NCBI GenBank assembly: GCA_045595785.1
Contig: JAZOBE010000013.1
Location: 3,137-67,136, forward strand
Reading direction: 5' to 3'
From: SFLA01 sp045595785
Lineage (GTDB): Bacteria > Bacillota > Clostridia > Oscillospirales > CAG-382
Length of the DNA stretch: 64,000 bases
Position numbers and translations under genes: made by a program. Under the pieces are notes generated by a model that saw nothing but the letters and a program-made list of their open reading frames with translations, did not search any database and was not told the DNA's origin. This document shows, one piece after another, positions 1 to 7,677 of this stretch. Position 1 is the stretch's first letter; the number at the start of each line of letters is the position of its first letter.

Positions 1-1
1 C

Positions 2-118
2 TTAATATACGAAACCGTGCTTGAGCCTAAATCTGCGTCGCGTATAAGTATTGATGCGATTATTCTCGCAAATTCCTGCGGAGGACTTGAAACCAAGGTA
101 ATTTCCGAAACTTTATAA
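2..118 (+). CDS. C-terminal end of a protein, possibly a LacI/GalR-type regulator (partial)
   Basis: An open frame enters from the left edge and ends in TAA at 116-118, giving the last 38 residues of a protein. The tail contains an ILANSCGG segment preceded by a VLEP stretch. This loosely resembles the end of the sugar-binding domain of LacI-family repressors, which typically finish with a hydrophobic-IVRxSCG motif. An intrinsic terminator follows 6 bases later, so this is the true 3' end of a transcription unit. The family assignment is only a resemblance; the rest of the gene lies outside the window. Confidence 0.5.
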   Translation, partial: LIYETVLEPKSASRISIDAIILANSCGGLETKVISETL

Positions 119-124
119 AAAGCA

Positions 125-158
125 ACAGCGGCTTGTAGCACACAAGTCGCTGTTTTTT
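125..158 (+). terminator. Rho-independent terminator
   Basis: A 12-bp stem (125-136 with 142-153, one G-U pair) and a 5-base loop run straight into a T run at 153-158, directly after the stop codon of the partial gene. Confidence 0.85.
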
Positions 159-160
159 CA

Positions 161-820
161 TTAATATGCTTTTTTGGTTTTTCTGAAAAACAAAACGTAA
201 GATAAAACGCACCAAGGAAGTGCTGCAAAAAGATCGATAATGGAATGCTGCTTCATAAATACGGTTGAAAAGCAGATGAAAACAGCTGAAATTATATTAA
301 ATATACGCCATCCAACTACCTTATATCGTTGTGTGTGCAGACGGGCGCTCAATGCTGCAAGAGTGCCGACGACGTGTAACGATGGGCAAACGTTGGTATT
401 AGTATCAAAATCGTAAAACGCGGCAACAAGATCTGTAAAAATATTGTCTCTGGGAAAATCCACAGGACGAAGCTCTTGGCTGGTAGGAAAAAGAAAATAT
501 ATAACGGTTGCTGCCGAGTATGTAAGAATAACAAACTTCATCATACGTTTGAAGTTATCAACGTCAAAGAAGAAAGTATAAGCTATCGTGCCTATCAGAT
601 ACAAAAACCAATAAACGTACGGAATATAAAAGAACTCGTTAAAAGGAATCAAATCATCGAGTTTACAGTAAACGGGTTGAAAATCTGCAGGATAAAATAA
701 TTCAAGATAATAAAAAATAATACCGAATATCGGCCAAAATATCAGCCAAAAAACATGTTTGTATTCCTGTACGTTAAGCTTTCCGTCTTTAATAACAGGA
801 GACGGAGTTTTCACAGACAT
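161..820 (-). CDS. PAP2-superfamily membrane phosphatase
   Basis: A 219-residue integral membrane protein with about six hydrophobic segments. It carries the PAP2 signature: a PSLH motif (family motif C2) and a later KQHSIID segment (motif C3), with an RP pair before them as the remnant of motif C1. PAP2 enzymes remove or transfer phosphate on lipid phosphates such as undecaprenyl pyrophosphate, phosphatidate or inositol-type lipids at the membrane. The arrangement TSxELRP...CPSLH...KQHSIID resembles the subgroup related to inositol-phosphorylceramide synthase/AUR1, so it could be a lipid phosphotransferase. The start follows a GAGGAG ribosome site. It is monocistronic and faces the preceding gene tail to tail. 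Confidence 0.85.
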   Translation of the reverse strand: MSVKTPSPVIKDGKLNVQEYKHVFWLIFWPIFGIIFYYLELFYPADFQPVYCKLDDLIPFNEFFYIPYVYWFLYLIGTIAYTFFFDVDNFKRMMKFVILTYSAATVIYFLFPTSQELRPVDFPRDNIFTDLVAAFYDFDTNTNVCPSLHVVGTLAALSARLHTQRYKVVGWRIFNIISAVFICFSTVFMKQHSIIDLFAALPWCVLSYVLFFRKTKKAY

Positions 821-857
821 GATACATCTCCTCTCATATAGTCAAAACACGTAGAGT

Positions 858-886
858 ATTATCAGCCAAAAGAACCAATTTGTCAA
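858..886 (-). promoter_or_regulatory. SigA-type promoter for the PAP2 gene
   Basis: On the minus strand a perfect TTGACA (-35, 881-886), a 17-base spacer and GATAAT (-10, 858-863) lie about 40 bases before the PAP2 start. Confidence 0.75.
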
Positions 887-903
887 GTGCTTTATGTTTT
901 TAA

Positions 904-935
904 ATAAAAAGACCCGTCTATTTCTAGACAGGTCT
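904..935 (-). terminator. Terminator of the tRNA unit
   Basis: AGACC-N-GTCTA pairs with TAGAC-N-GGTCT around a 4-base loop (910-935). A minus-strand T run follows at 904-910, just past the 3' end of tRNA-Thr. Confidence 0.8.
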
Positions 936-939
936 GTGG

Positions 940-1012
940 AGCTGATGACGGGAGTCGAACCCGTGACCTCATCCTTACCAAGGATGTGCGCTACCTACTG
1001 TGCCACATCAGC
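940..1012 (-). tRNA. tRNA-Thr (GGT)
   Basis: A cloverleaf read on the minus strand. The acceptor GCTGATG pairs with CATCAGC, the T-arm contains GGTTCGACTCC, and the anticodon stem CATCC/GGATG encloses the loop TTGGTAA, giving anticodon GGT for threonine codons ACC/ACU. The 3' CCA is not encoded, so it must be added by the CCA-adding enzyme; a candidate gene lies at 5857-6912. It is the second tRNA of a two-gene unit. Confidence 0.95.
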
Positions 1013-1025
1013 ATATATAATTGTG

Positions 1026-1102
1026 TGGTGGGCCATCAGGGACTCGAACCCCGGACCGACCGGTTATGAGCCGGTTGCTCTAACCAACTGAGCTAATGGC
1101 CC
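1026..1102 (-). tRNA. tRNA with CAT anticodon (Met or Ile2)
   Basis: A cloverleaf on the minus strand with acceptor GGGCCAT/ATGGCCC, a D-arm with GCTCAGTTGGTTAGAGC, anticodon stem ACCGG/CCGGT and loop CTCATAA, giving anticodon CAT. The 3' CCA is encoded at 1026-1028. From sequence alone, elongator methionine cannot be told from lysidine-modified isoleucine (Ile2). The lack of initiator features (three G:C pairs under the anticodon and a mismatched first pair) argues against fMet. Confidence 0.93.
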
Positions 1103-1150
1103 ACATAGAATGCACCGCTACTTAACTCGGCTCTCGCCGACAGCTTGGTT

Positions 1151-1179
1151 ATTCTATCACACCAAAGGCAGTTTGTCAA
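1151..1179 (-). promoter_or_regulatory. SigA promoter of the tRNA pair
   Basis: TTGACA (1174-1179), a 17-base spacer and TAGAAT (1151-1156) on the minus strand. The 5' leader before the first tRNA contains a small TCGGC-GAGA-GCCGA hairpin, a likely precursor-processing element. Confidence 0.85.
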
Positions 1180-1301
1180 GTACTTTTTTACGAATACTTT
1201 ACTATTTTTTAATGTATTTTTTCTTTCTTTAAAAAACGTCTCATTATTGGGCGCAAAAATTTCGGTGAACGCAATACGATTATCTTCAAATTAGCTCCCC
1301 C

Positions 1302-1454
1302 CTATTTACATAACAACATAATTCCGCCGGCAACAGCAACCAACGCTACAGCAAGGCATACTGCCGACCATGGCAACAAGCAGGCGGTAATTATACCGGC
1401 TCCGTACGCAACAATACAACCGCCGGCTGCCTTACGATTGCCGCAAGCTTTCAT
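1302..1454 (-). CDS. Small hydrophobic protein, 50 residues, divergent from sipL
   Basis: An ORF of 50 codons with a well-placed ribosome site (AGAGGTGATG about 8 bases upstream of the ATG). The product has a short basic, Cys/Gly-containing N-terminus (MKACGNRKAAGG) followed by two hydrophobic stretches rich in Ala, Val, Gly and Leu, ending LLCK. It therefore looks like a tiny one- or two-pass membrane protein. No family is recognised. It is divergent from the SipL-like gene, so expression during sporulation is a reasonable guess but only a guess. The codon pattern and Shine-Dalgarno site are the main evidence that it is real. Confidence 0.6.
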   Translation of the reverse strand: MKACGNRKAAGGCIVAYGAGIITACLLPWSAVCLAVALVAVAGGIMLLCK

Positions 1455-1560
1455 TATTCATCACCTCTAATACAATTTATGCAAAGAAAAGTTTCATTGG
1501 TACTAAACAAGTGATGAAAAGCATAAAATATACCAATAATAAACGAAAGGAAAATTACCA

Positions 1561-3087
1561 ATGGAGCTTTTCCAAAGAGAAATACCTATTTATAAAAATG
1601 TTTTTTGCAGCGATATAGACAGGGAGTACGAAAAAGAACTTATTCTACCTGACTATTGTCCTGATATTGTAAGGATAATCAGAATGGATGCAACGCCATA
1701 CGTTGAAAACAAAACATATAATAACGAAATTTGTACCGTAAGCGGCACATACGTTTATAGCCTTCTTTACGAAAGCGAATACGATTCGTCCTTAGCCTAT
1801 GCAACATTTACCGTTCCTTTTGAAGAAAAGATTGACATAAAAGAATACGGAAAAGAAAATGAAATTTCAGCTAAGATAACAACAAAACGAATAGGCTGTA
1901 AACTGATTAACGCCAGAAAGATATCGGTACGCACAAAAAGCATAATGTCACTAACAGTCAAAGCCATAAACCGTGTTTCTGTTATTGATACTGCTTCCCT
2001 GCCTGAAAACATATTTATTCAAAAAGAGCCTATAACATGGTATGAAACTGAAAAAGAGAAAAAATATACTTTCAACTTTGAGGAAAGCTTTACATTAAGT
2101 GAAAAATCAACCCCTATCGATGAGAAGATAATGGTTGATCTTTCTGCCGAACAAGCCGAATATACTTTTCACGCTGATACAATAAAACTTAAAAGCGCGG
2201 TTATATGCAAAATAATTTATAAGGGTGAAGATTCTGATAGATACATTATGTTAACAAGAACCTTCCCTAATGAAATGACAATTGATGACGTTACTTTTAC
2301 TGAAGATTCGATAATACGGCCAGAAATATCGGTAAGTAATTTTGATATTATCACAGAAGTTGATCCATATGGAGAAAACCGTGTTGTAAACATAAATTAC
2401 ACTTTAAGTATTAAGCTATGTATTAAAGAAAAACAAACATTCGAATATGCGACAGATGCATTTACTGCGGGCGCAGAGAGCACAGTTAAAAAATCCTCGT
2501 TTTCTACACAAAAAAATGCATCTTCCTTTTCAAAAGCATTTACTGTTGAAAATAAGTTCATGCCTGAAAACATTCGCTTCACCGAAATACTCGATAGTAA
2601 CGCTAAGATAATAGACTGTAAAGTTAAAATTACCGATGACGGTATAATCATCAGCGGTGTTTATAATTATTCTGTACTTGGAACAACAGAAAATTCATAC
2701 AAATGCGTCGACCTCACAGGTGAGTTTTTAGAAAAAATTTCTCAAGACAGATATAAATGCGAATATTCAACACACAATTGCCGCATTTTGGAATCTGATT
2801 ATTCGCTTTCAGCCGACGGAAGTATTAATATACGCTTGAAGATTAGCTGCGATATTGAAACAGAAAGTATCGTAACGTTTAATGCGGTAACCAACATAGA
2901 AGTCAACGAAAACGTGCAAGAAAAAGTCGGATGTCTTATATTCTGTTATCCTGCAGGTGATGACAGCTTGTGGAGTATTGCAAAAAAGTACTGTGTCGCT
3001 CCTACAGAAATCTCGGAGGGAAATCCCGATTCTTTTAGTCCTGATGGAGAACTCATAGTAAAAGCACCAATAAGAATAATTAAATAA
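1561..3087 (+). CDS. sipL: SipL-like spore morphogenesis protein (DUF3794 and LysM)
   Basis: A 508-residue protein with no signal peptide. The first two thirds resemble DUF3794 repeats: the N-terminus has the characteristic CPDIVRII segment about 30 residues in, and a second DUF3794-like stretch lies around 290-440. The last 50 residues form a LysM-like domain (DDSLWSIAKKYCV...NPD...). This architecture and length match SipL of Clostridioides difficile (about 515 residues). SipL binds the SpoIVA ATPase and anchors the coat basement layer on the forespore surface. It lies immediately upstream of the dipicolinate synthase genes, another mother-cell function. The start follows an AAAGGAAAA ribosome site. 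The symbol is by architecture only. Confidence 0.8.
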   Translation: MELFQREIPIYKNVFCSDIDREYEKELILPDYCPDIVRIIRMDATPYVENKTYNNEICTVSGTYVYSLLYESEYDSSLAYATFTVPFEEKIDIKEYGKENEISAKITTKRIGCKLINARKISVRTKSIMSLTVKAINRVSVIDTASLPENIFIQKEPITWYETEKEKKYTFNFEESFTLSEKSTPIDEKIMVDLSAEQAEYTFHADTIKLKSAVICKIIYKGEDSDRYIMLTRTFPNEMTIDDVTFTEDSIIRPEISVSNFDIITEVDPYGENRVVNINYTLSIKLCIKEKQTFEYATDAFTAGAESTVKKSSFSTQKNASSFSKAFTVENKFMPENIRFTEILDSNAKIIDCKVKITDDGIIISGVYNYSVLGTTENSYKCVDLTGEFLEKISQDRYKCEYSTHNCRILESDYSLSADGSINIRLKISCDIETESIVTFNAVTNIEVNENVQEKVGCLIFCYPAGDDSLWSIAKKYCVAPTEISEGNPDSFSPDGELIVKAPIRIIK

Positions 3088-3096
3088 TCAAAACAT

Positions 3097-3142
3097 AAAC
3101 CCTCCTTTTGTCATAAACTGTTATAAAGACGAAGGAGGGTTT
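3097..3142 (+). promoter_or_regulatory. Hairpin between sipL and dpaA covering the dpaA ribosome site
   Basis: A perfect 11-bp inverted repeat, AAACCCTCCTT (3097-3107) with AAGGAGGGTTT (3132-3142), plus an inner GTC/GAC extension. The right arm is itself the Shine-Dalgarno site of the next gene (ATG at 3145). Only four Ts follow, so it may act as a weak terminator, a ribosome-site-masking hairpin, or both. Confidence 0.65.
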
Positions 3143-3144
3143 TA

Positions 3145-4008
3145 ATGGCGGAAGATAAGATAACGGTATTAGGCGGAGATTTACGTTTGATCACCGCAGC
3201 AAAATTATTTTCAGATAGTTTCACTGTATACAGCTATGGTTGGGGAAATTTGTCGAAGCAAAATAATATTATAGACTGTACAACCGCAAAAGAAGCACTT
3301 ATACCAAGTAAAATAGTGTTACTTGGTATCCCCTGCTCTAAGGATAACACTTATTTAAACATGCCGCTGTGCGATGATATAATCAGTCTTGAATATTTGA
3401 TGGATACACTTCCCTGCGAAACTGTTTTATGTGGCGGCATTCTGCCGGAGATTTTAAAAGATAGGTTTTACAACCACATAGATTATAGTAAAAACGAATT
3501 TTTCCAATACCAAAACGCTCGTCTTACAGCAGAAGCGGCAGTACAAATCGCCGTTGAACAAACAGATTTTTCATTATGTGACAGCAATTGCCTGATTATA
3601 GGAAGCGGACGAATAGCAAAAGCGCTGGCATATATGCTTAAAGCTTATAATTCCGAAATAACTGTAGTCGCACGAAAAGTATCAGAACGTGAATTTTGGA
3701 AGATTTCCGCGGTTAATTCAATTGATTTCCCCGAAATATCCACAGAAATTAAGAATGCAAACATTATTTTCAATACGGTACCCGCTCTTATTCTAACACG
3801 AGAGCTTCTTGATGTTGTTAAAAACAGTGCAACGATAATTGACCTTGCATCACAACCGGGCGGTACGGATTTTAGTTACGCAAATAAAATAGGCATAAAA
3901 GTTATACACGCGCTGGCATTACCAGGCAAGACCGCTCCTCTTTCGGCAGGAAAAATTATATATGAAACCGTAAGTTCACTCCTTAAACAAAAGGAGGTGA
4001 TAATTTGA
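3145..4008 (+). CDS. dpaA: Dipicolinate synthase subunit A
   Basis: A 287-residue NAD(P)-binding protein. The first half shows a GGDLR motif near the N-terminus. A Rossmann-type IIGSGRIAKAL loop lies around residue 151-161, and the C-terminal ALPGKTAPLSAGKII stretch is a hallmark of SpoVFA/DpaA. With DpaB it oxidises dihydrodipicolinate (or its hydroxylated precursor) from the lysine/DAP pathway to dipicolinic acid, which is loaded into the spore core as the calcium salt. The coding end overlaps the dpaB start by four bases, so the pair is translationally coupled. Expression may be tuned by the hairpin over its ribosome site. Confidence 0.93.
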   Translation: MAEDKITVLGGDLRLITAAKLFSDSFTVYSYGWGNLSKQNNIIDCTTAKEALIPSKIVLLGIPCSKDNTYLNMPLCDDIISLEYLMDTLPCETVLCGGILPEILKDRFYNHIDYSKNEFFQYQNARLTAEAAVQIAVEQTDFSLCDSNCLIIGSGRIAKALAYMLKAYNSEITVVARKVSEREFWKISAVNSIDFPEISTEIKNANIIFNTVPALILTRELLDVVKNSATIIDLASQPGGTDFSYANKIGIKVIHALALPGKTAPLSAGKIIYETVSSLLKQKEVII

Positions 4009-4568
4009 AAATAGTATTTGCTGTATGCGGTTCCTTTTGTAACCATGCTAAAACTTTGGAAGTATTGGAAAGCCTGGTTAATGAAGGCAACGATATAACC
4101 CCGGTAATATCTGAAATAGTTCGGGATTCGGATACCCGTTTCGGCACCAAAGAAGCTTTCAAGACAAGAATAGAAGAGCTTTGCGGAAAAAAAGTTATTT
4201 CAACGATAAAGGATGCAGAAGAACTCCTTACGCCGCAAAAATTTGATTTGTTATTGATTTGTCCCTGCACCGGAAATACACTTGCAAAAATAGCTAACAG
4301 TATCACCGATACATCGGTTACTATGACTGCAAAAATATTTTTCCGTAATCGTACGCCAATTCTTATTGCTCTTGCAACCAACGATGCATTGGGTATGACG
4401 CTCAGAAACATCGGAACACTTGCAATAAGAAAAAACGTATATTTCGTACCTTTGGCACAAGACGATCACGTGAAAAAACCAGACTCTTTAGTTTGTAATT
4501 TTAATATGGTGAATATTGCCGTAAAAAACTCACTGTTAGGTATACAGACACAACCTTGTTTAGATTAA
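4005..4568 (+). CDS. dpaB: Dipicolinate synthase subunit B (flavoprotein)
   Basis: A 187-residue flavoprotein of the HFCD type (FMN-binding Rossmann fold). The N-terminus has VFAVCGSFCNHAK, followed by LLLICPCTGNTLAKIA around residues 84-99 and an IALATNDALG segment. These are the usual landmarks of SpoVFB. The start is TTG, chosen because a full AGGAGGTGAT ribosome site sits 7 bases upstream and the ATG-less reading frame overlaps dpaA as TTGA. It works with DpaA in the mother cell to make dipicolinate for spore heat resistance. Confidence 0.93.
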   Translation: MKIVFAVCGSFCNHAKTLEVLESLVNEGNDITPVISEIVRDSDTRFGTKEAFKTRIEELCGKKVISTIKDAEELLTPQKFDLLLICPCTGNTLAKIANSITDTSVTMTAKIFFRNRTPILIALATNDALGMTLRNIGTLAIRKNVYFVPLAQDDHVKKPDSLVCNFNMVNIAVKNSLLGIQTQPCLD

Positions 4569-4582
4569 AGCTATTAATAAAA

Positions 4583-4604
4583 ATCCCCGCCTAAAAGCGG
4601 GGAT
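4583..4604. terminator. Bidirectional hairpin between dpaB and the GHL10 gene
   Basis: The stem ATCCCCGC/GCGGGGAT with a 6-base loop is flanked by A- and T-rich sequence on both sides, between convergent genes. Confidence 0.75.
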
Positions 4605-4608
4605 AATT

Positions 4609-5790
4609 TCAGTAAATATAACGGTATGAAAACATAACGTAACCATCGGTGCGTACCACGCTTTCATCGGACTGTCTGTAAAGCATATTGGTGTCATTTA
4701 TCCATTCGTCTTTTTCAACTCCGGCATTAAGGTCTTCAACACCCTGTTTATAGGCAGCCAGACCTACATAAAGCCTTATTTCAGGGATTTTAATAATGTC
4801 CTGCCATTCTGTGACTACAGTAGAGAAAGGCGCATCCGGGTGCTTATAACCAAAGTAAATCTGCGGCATAATATAATCTATGTAACCAGCCTCAGAGCAC
4901 CATTTATAAATATCTGTGCAACAAGTGTTATACGTATAATCCATGTTGCCGGACGGAGCGATTCCAAAAATACAATTCGAATCAAGGGACTTAACAGTCG
5001 AATACACACGCTTTACAAATTCACTGACGTTATTTCTTCGCCACGAATACAGTTCTTTTTCACCGGAAGAAATAAAATCGTTTTCATCAAAGCCGGGATC
5101 CTTTGTCGGATAAAAATAATCATCAAAATGGATACCGTCAACCTCATAATTCTCAATAATTTCTTTTATTCCGTTAATAATTATTTCTTTTCCTTTTTCG
5201 TCGGACGGACGTATATAATATCTGCCATTCAACAGAGCAAAATCACCGTTCAGTATATGAGCTTTTATAACTGAATCATCGGGTAGCGATAAAACGTCCT
5301 TTTTTTCCATAAGACGGAAAGGGTTTATCCACGCGTGGAATTGAAGTCCGTATTCGTGGGCAATAGAAACAAATATCTTTAAAGCGTCATATTCGAAATT
5401 ATTATCATATGCACCGACCGCATACTCTGAAGGAGGATAATACGCCGAGGGATAAAAGCTGTCACCGAATGGACGAAGCTGTACGAAAAGGGCGTTATAT
5501 CCGTCATTGCTTAAATTCTTACAAATACTATCTATATGAAGTACAAATTCACTTTCGGGAATCTGACCGTCATCATTACACCAAACTTCAGTAATATCAT
5601 ATTGGGATATCCATACGCCTTTCAATTTTTCACCTACAGGAGTGTATGAAAAAACGTATTCGGAAACCTCGGAAAACTCGGTACTTTCTTCAGGTATTGA
5701 AACGATGGTTTCAACCATAGATACATCTCCTCCATATGAACAAGAACAAAGGAATATACAAAGTATTATAATTAAAAAACGTATTTTCAT
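4609..5790 (-). CDS. Secreted lipoprotein, GHL10/DUF187-type glycosidase-like protein
   Basis: A 393-residue protein with a lipoprotein signal peptide ending in an LCSCS lipobox (Cys near residue 17). The catalytic-type TIM-barrel domain begins at LKGVWISQYD (about residue 57). It includes NALFVQLRPFGDSFYPS, HAWINPFRL and VDGIHFDDYFYP, all diagnostic of the glycosyl-hydrolase-like 10 family (DUF187, often annotated family 10 glycosylhydrolase). Members are thought to act on cell-wall or extracellular glycans; the exact substrate is unknown. It sits on the outer face of the membrane. The ribosome site AAGGAG lies before the ATG. It is divergent from cca. Confidence 0.88.
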   Translation of the reverse strand: MKIRFLIIILCIFLCSCSYGGDVSMVETIVSIPEESTEFSEVSEYVFSYTPVGEKLKGVWISQYDITEVWCNDDGQIPESEFVLHIDSICKNLSNDGYNALFVQLRPFGDSFYPSAYYPPSEYAVGAYDNNFEYDALKIFVSIAHEYGLQFHAWINPFRLMEKKDVLSLPDDSVIKAHILNGDFALLNGRYYIRPSDEKGKEIIINGIKEIIENYEVDGIHFDDYFYPTKDPGFDENDFISSGEKELYSWRRNNVSEFVKRVYSTVKSLDSNCIFGIAPSGNMDYTYNTCCTDIYKWCSEAGYIDYIMPQIYFGYKHPDAPFSTVVTEWQDIIKIPEIRLYVGLAAYKQGVEDLNAGVEKDEWINDTNMLYRQSDESVVRTDGYVMFSYRYIY

Positions 5791-5856
5791 TTATTACTCC
5801 TTGATTGATTTATACGTAAAAATATGTTAATATACGTACAAGCGAGGTGAAAAGGC

Positions 5857-6912
5857 TTGTACAGAGAAGTGCTGGAAATTATACAACACGCAGGATACGA
5901 ATGCTATCTTGTCGGCGGAAGCGTAAGAGATATGCTGATGGGCGTTAAAACCGGTGATTACGATATATGTACATCGGCGCATCCGGAAGAAATCAAAAGT
6001 TTATTCAAGGATCACACTGTAATAGAAACAGGCATAAAGCACGGAACTGTTACAGTCGTATACAAACACACACCATTTGAAATAACAGTATTCAGAAGCG
6101 AATCCGACTATTCAGATCATCGACATCCGGACAAGGTAATATTCGGTGCAAAACTTGAAGATGATCTTATGAGAAGAGACTTCACCATGAACGCGATATG
6201 CTTTGACGGAGTTGTTTTGGTTGATCCTCTCAACGGTCAGCGTGATATACAAAATCGCGTTATACGTGCAGTAGGCGCCCCTGAAAAGCGTTTTGAAGAG
6301 GATGTCCTCAGAATATTACGCGCACTGCGCTTTGCGTCTGTTCTTGGCTTCACTATTGAAGCCGAAACCGAAAAAGCAATGAGAAAAACAGATTATGATT
6401 TCAAAAGCATTTCAAACGAGCGTATCTTTTCTGAATTTTCAAAAGCTGCAAAAGGAAAATATTTTGAGCAAGTGTATATCGAATATTACGAAGTATTTGC
6501 TATGTTTATTCCAAATGCCGTAAGGAAAAAAACAGTATTTGCCAATGCATCCGAAGCAGTTTCTGCTTTAAAAGCACTAAAAGCCGATAAAAAAAGCATA
6601 CGTCTTGCAGAAATTTACTTTACTGCACCGGAATTCGCAAATCCTATAATCCTTTTAAGAAAATACGGTTACGAAAACGCAAAATTTCTGTGCGAAAAAA
6701 GAGGAATGCTTGCGGAGCTTGATAAAGTGATGAAAAGCAATATTCCTTACTCGGTGTCTATGCTTGATATCGACGGAAACGATATATCTGAACTTACTAA
6801 TGAGAAAACAAAAATAGGAGCTATTTTGGAAAAGCTGTTGGACAGCGTAATAGACGGCGAAATACAAAACAAAAGAGAAATATTACTTCAAAAAGCGGTT
6901 GACATACTTTGA
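5857..6912 (+). CDS. cca: CCA-adding enzyme / poly(A) polymerase family nucleotidyltransferase
   Basis: A 351-residue class II nucleotidyltransferase. The N-terminal catalytic head shows LVGGSVRDML, the metal-binding DYDIC (D-x-D), and RRDFTMNAI. The neck region contains EEDVLRILRALRFA. It adds or repairs the 3' CCA of tRNAs, which is needed here because tRNA-Thr(GGT) lacks an encoded CCA. It is shorter than the common 400-450-residue form and lacks an HD domain. The start is TTG, supported by a GAGGTGAAAA ribosome site; no in-frame ATG is better placed. A tRNA gene follows directly. Confidence 0.9.
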   Translation: MYREVLEIIQHAGYECYLVGGSVRDMLMGVKTGDYDICTSAHPEEIKSLFKDHTVIETGIKHGTVTVVYKHTPFEITVFRSESDYSDHRHPDKVIFGAKLEDDLMRRDFTMNAICFDGVVLVDPLNGQRDIQNRVIRAVGAPEKRFEEDVLRILRALRFASVLGFTIEAETEKAMRKTDYDFKSISNERIFSEFSKAAKGKYFEQVYIEYYEVFAMFIPNAVRKKTVFANASEAVSALKALKADKKSIRLAEIYFTAPEFANPIILLRKYGYENAKFLCEKRGMLAELDKVMKSNIPYSVSMLDIDGNDISELTNEKTKIGAILEKLLDSVIDGEIQNKREILLQKAVDIL

Positions 6913-6927
6913 TTTTTTTGTTATAAT
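6899..6927 (+). promoter_or_regulatory. SigA promoter of tRNA-Thr(CGT)
   Basis: A perfect TTGACA (6899-6904), a 17-base spacer and a perfect TATAAT (6922-6927). The -35 box lies inside the last codons of cca. The tRNA begins 12 bases after the -10 box. Confidence 0.9.
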
Positions 6928-6938
6928 TACTGTCGCGC

Positions 6939-7014
6939 GCTGGTGTAGCTCAGTCGGTAGAGCAGCTGATTCGTAATCAGCAGGTCGTGTGTTCGAGTCA
7001 CATTACCAGCTCCA
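6939..7014 (+). tRNA. tRNA-Thr (CGT)
   Basis: A cloverleaf with acceptor GCTGGTG/TACCAGC and discriminator T, anticodon stem GCTGA/TCAGC and loop TTCGTAA, giving anticodon CGT (codon ACG). The 3' CCA is encoded at 7012-7014. The T-arm reads GTGTGTTCGAGTCACAT. Confidence 0.95.
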
Positions 7015-7042
7015 AACTTCCCTTTACGGGGAATTTGACAAA

Positions 7043-7078
7043 AATTCCGTACACAAAATTGTGTGCGGAATTTTTTAT
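7043..7078 (+). terminator. Terminator of tRNA-Thr(CGT)
   Basis: A 13-bp stem (7043-7055 with 7060-7072, one G-U pair) and a 4-base loop are followed by a T-rich run to 7080. It also faces the convergent DtxR-like gene. Confidence 0.85.
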
Positions 7079-7081
7079 TTA

Positions 7082-7447
7082 CTATTTATTTTTCAAATAA
7101 TACTTTATTGCGGAAAAGGTAGTATCGCTTATAACGTGTTCGATACGGCACGCGTCAGCAGAAGCAGTATCCGCATCCACACCTATACTTTTCAAAAACT
7201 CGGTAAGTGCACTGTGACGTTCGTATATTTTTTGTGCGGTCTCACGCCCTACCTCTGTAAGAATAATATTACCGTCGTTACCTATTGTAATATATCCGCC
7301 GTTTTTAAGCAGACCCATTGCTCTGGAAACGCTGGGCTTGGAATAACCCAACCTGTCACTTACATCAACAGAACGTACAAAATTGCTCTCTAAGGTAAGA
7401 ACGTATATAGTTTCCAGGTACATTTCGCCGGATTCTTGTAAAAGCAT
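7082..7447 (-). CDS. DtxR/MntR-family metal-dependent regulator
   Basis: A 121-residue protein. The N-terminal winged helix-turn-helix (about 1-65) has the family pattern E-x-YLETIY...VRSVDVSDRLGYSKPSVSRAM. It is followed by a short dimerisation/metal-binding domain with ERH, DACRIEHVISD near residues 75-108. There is no C-terminal SH3-like domain, so it resembles the small MntR-type. Such proteins repress metal uptake genes when Mn2+ or Fe2+ is bound; no target is adjacent here. It has an excellent ribosome site (GGAGGTGG) and its own promoter. Confidence 0.88.
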   Translation of the reverse strand: MLLQESGEMYLETIYVLTLESNFVRSVDVSDRLGYSKPSVSRAMGLLKNGGYITIGNDGNIILTEVGRETAQKIYERHSALTEFLKSIGVDADTASADACRIEHVISDTTFSAIKYYLKNK

Positions 7448-7477
7448 TCAACCACCTCCGATTTATTGATTTATTAT

Positions 7478-7506
7478 ATTATAACAAAAAAAACAAAGTT
7501 TTGCAA
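7478..7506 (-). promoter_or_regulatory. SigA-type promoter of the DtxR-like gene
   Basis: On the minus strand TTGCAA (7501-7506), a 17-base T-rich spacer and TATAAT (7478-7483); a second overlapping TATAAT lies at 7473-7478. Confidence 0.65.
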
Positions 7507-7614
7507 TGGGTATTTTCAGGAAGTCAAACAATTATTAATAAACAAAAACTATTGCATCACATTGTGCATTATTAACAAAAGAAAATAATGTTTTGCTGTT
7601 TTTTGTTTCCACTA

Positions 7615-7643
7615 TTGACATTTTTCTGTACAGATGTTATATT
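7615..7643 (+). promoter_or_regulatory. Strong SigA promoter of the secreted anchored protein
   Basis: A perfect TTGACA (7615-7620), a 17-base spacer and TATATT (7638-7643), preceded by AT-rich sequence. It is consistent with high expression of the gene at 7705. Confidence 0.8.
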
Positions 7644-7653
7644 ATTCAACATA

Positions 7654-7677
7654 GAGTTAATAAACTCTTAAAGAGTT
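7654..7677 (+). repeat. Nested palindromes in the 5' leader
   Basis: GAGTT-aata-AACTC (7654-7667) overlaps the perfect palindrome AACTCTT-A-AAGAGTT (7663-7677) just downstream of the -10 box. It is a possible repressor operator or an mRNA-stabilising 5' hairpin. Confidence 0.5.

Noticed and set aside
894..1091. A 65-codon plus-strand frame over the two tRNAs
   Set aside because: It is the antisense of the tRNA genes. Peptides such as DSNPGPTGYEP are a well-known artefact of tRNA reverse strands.
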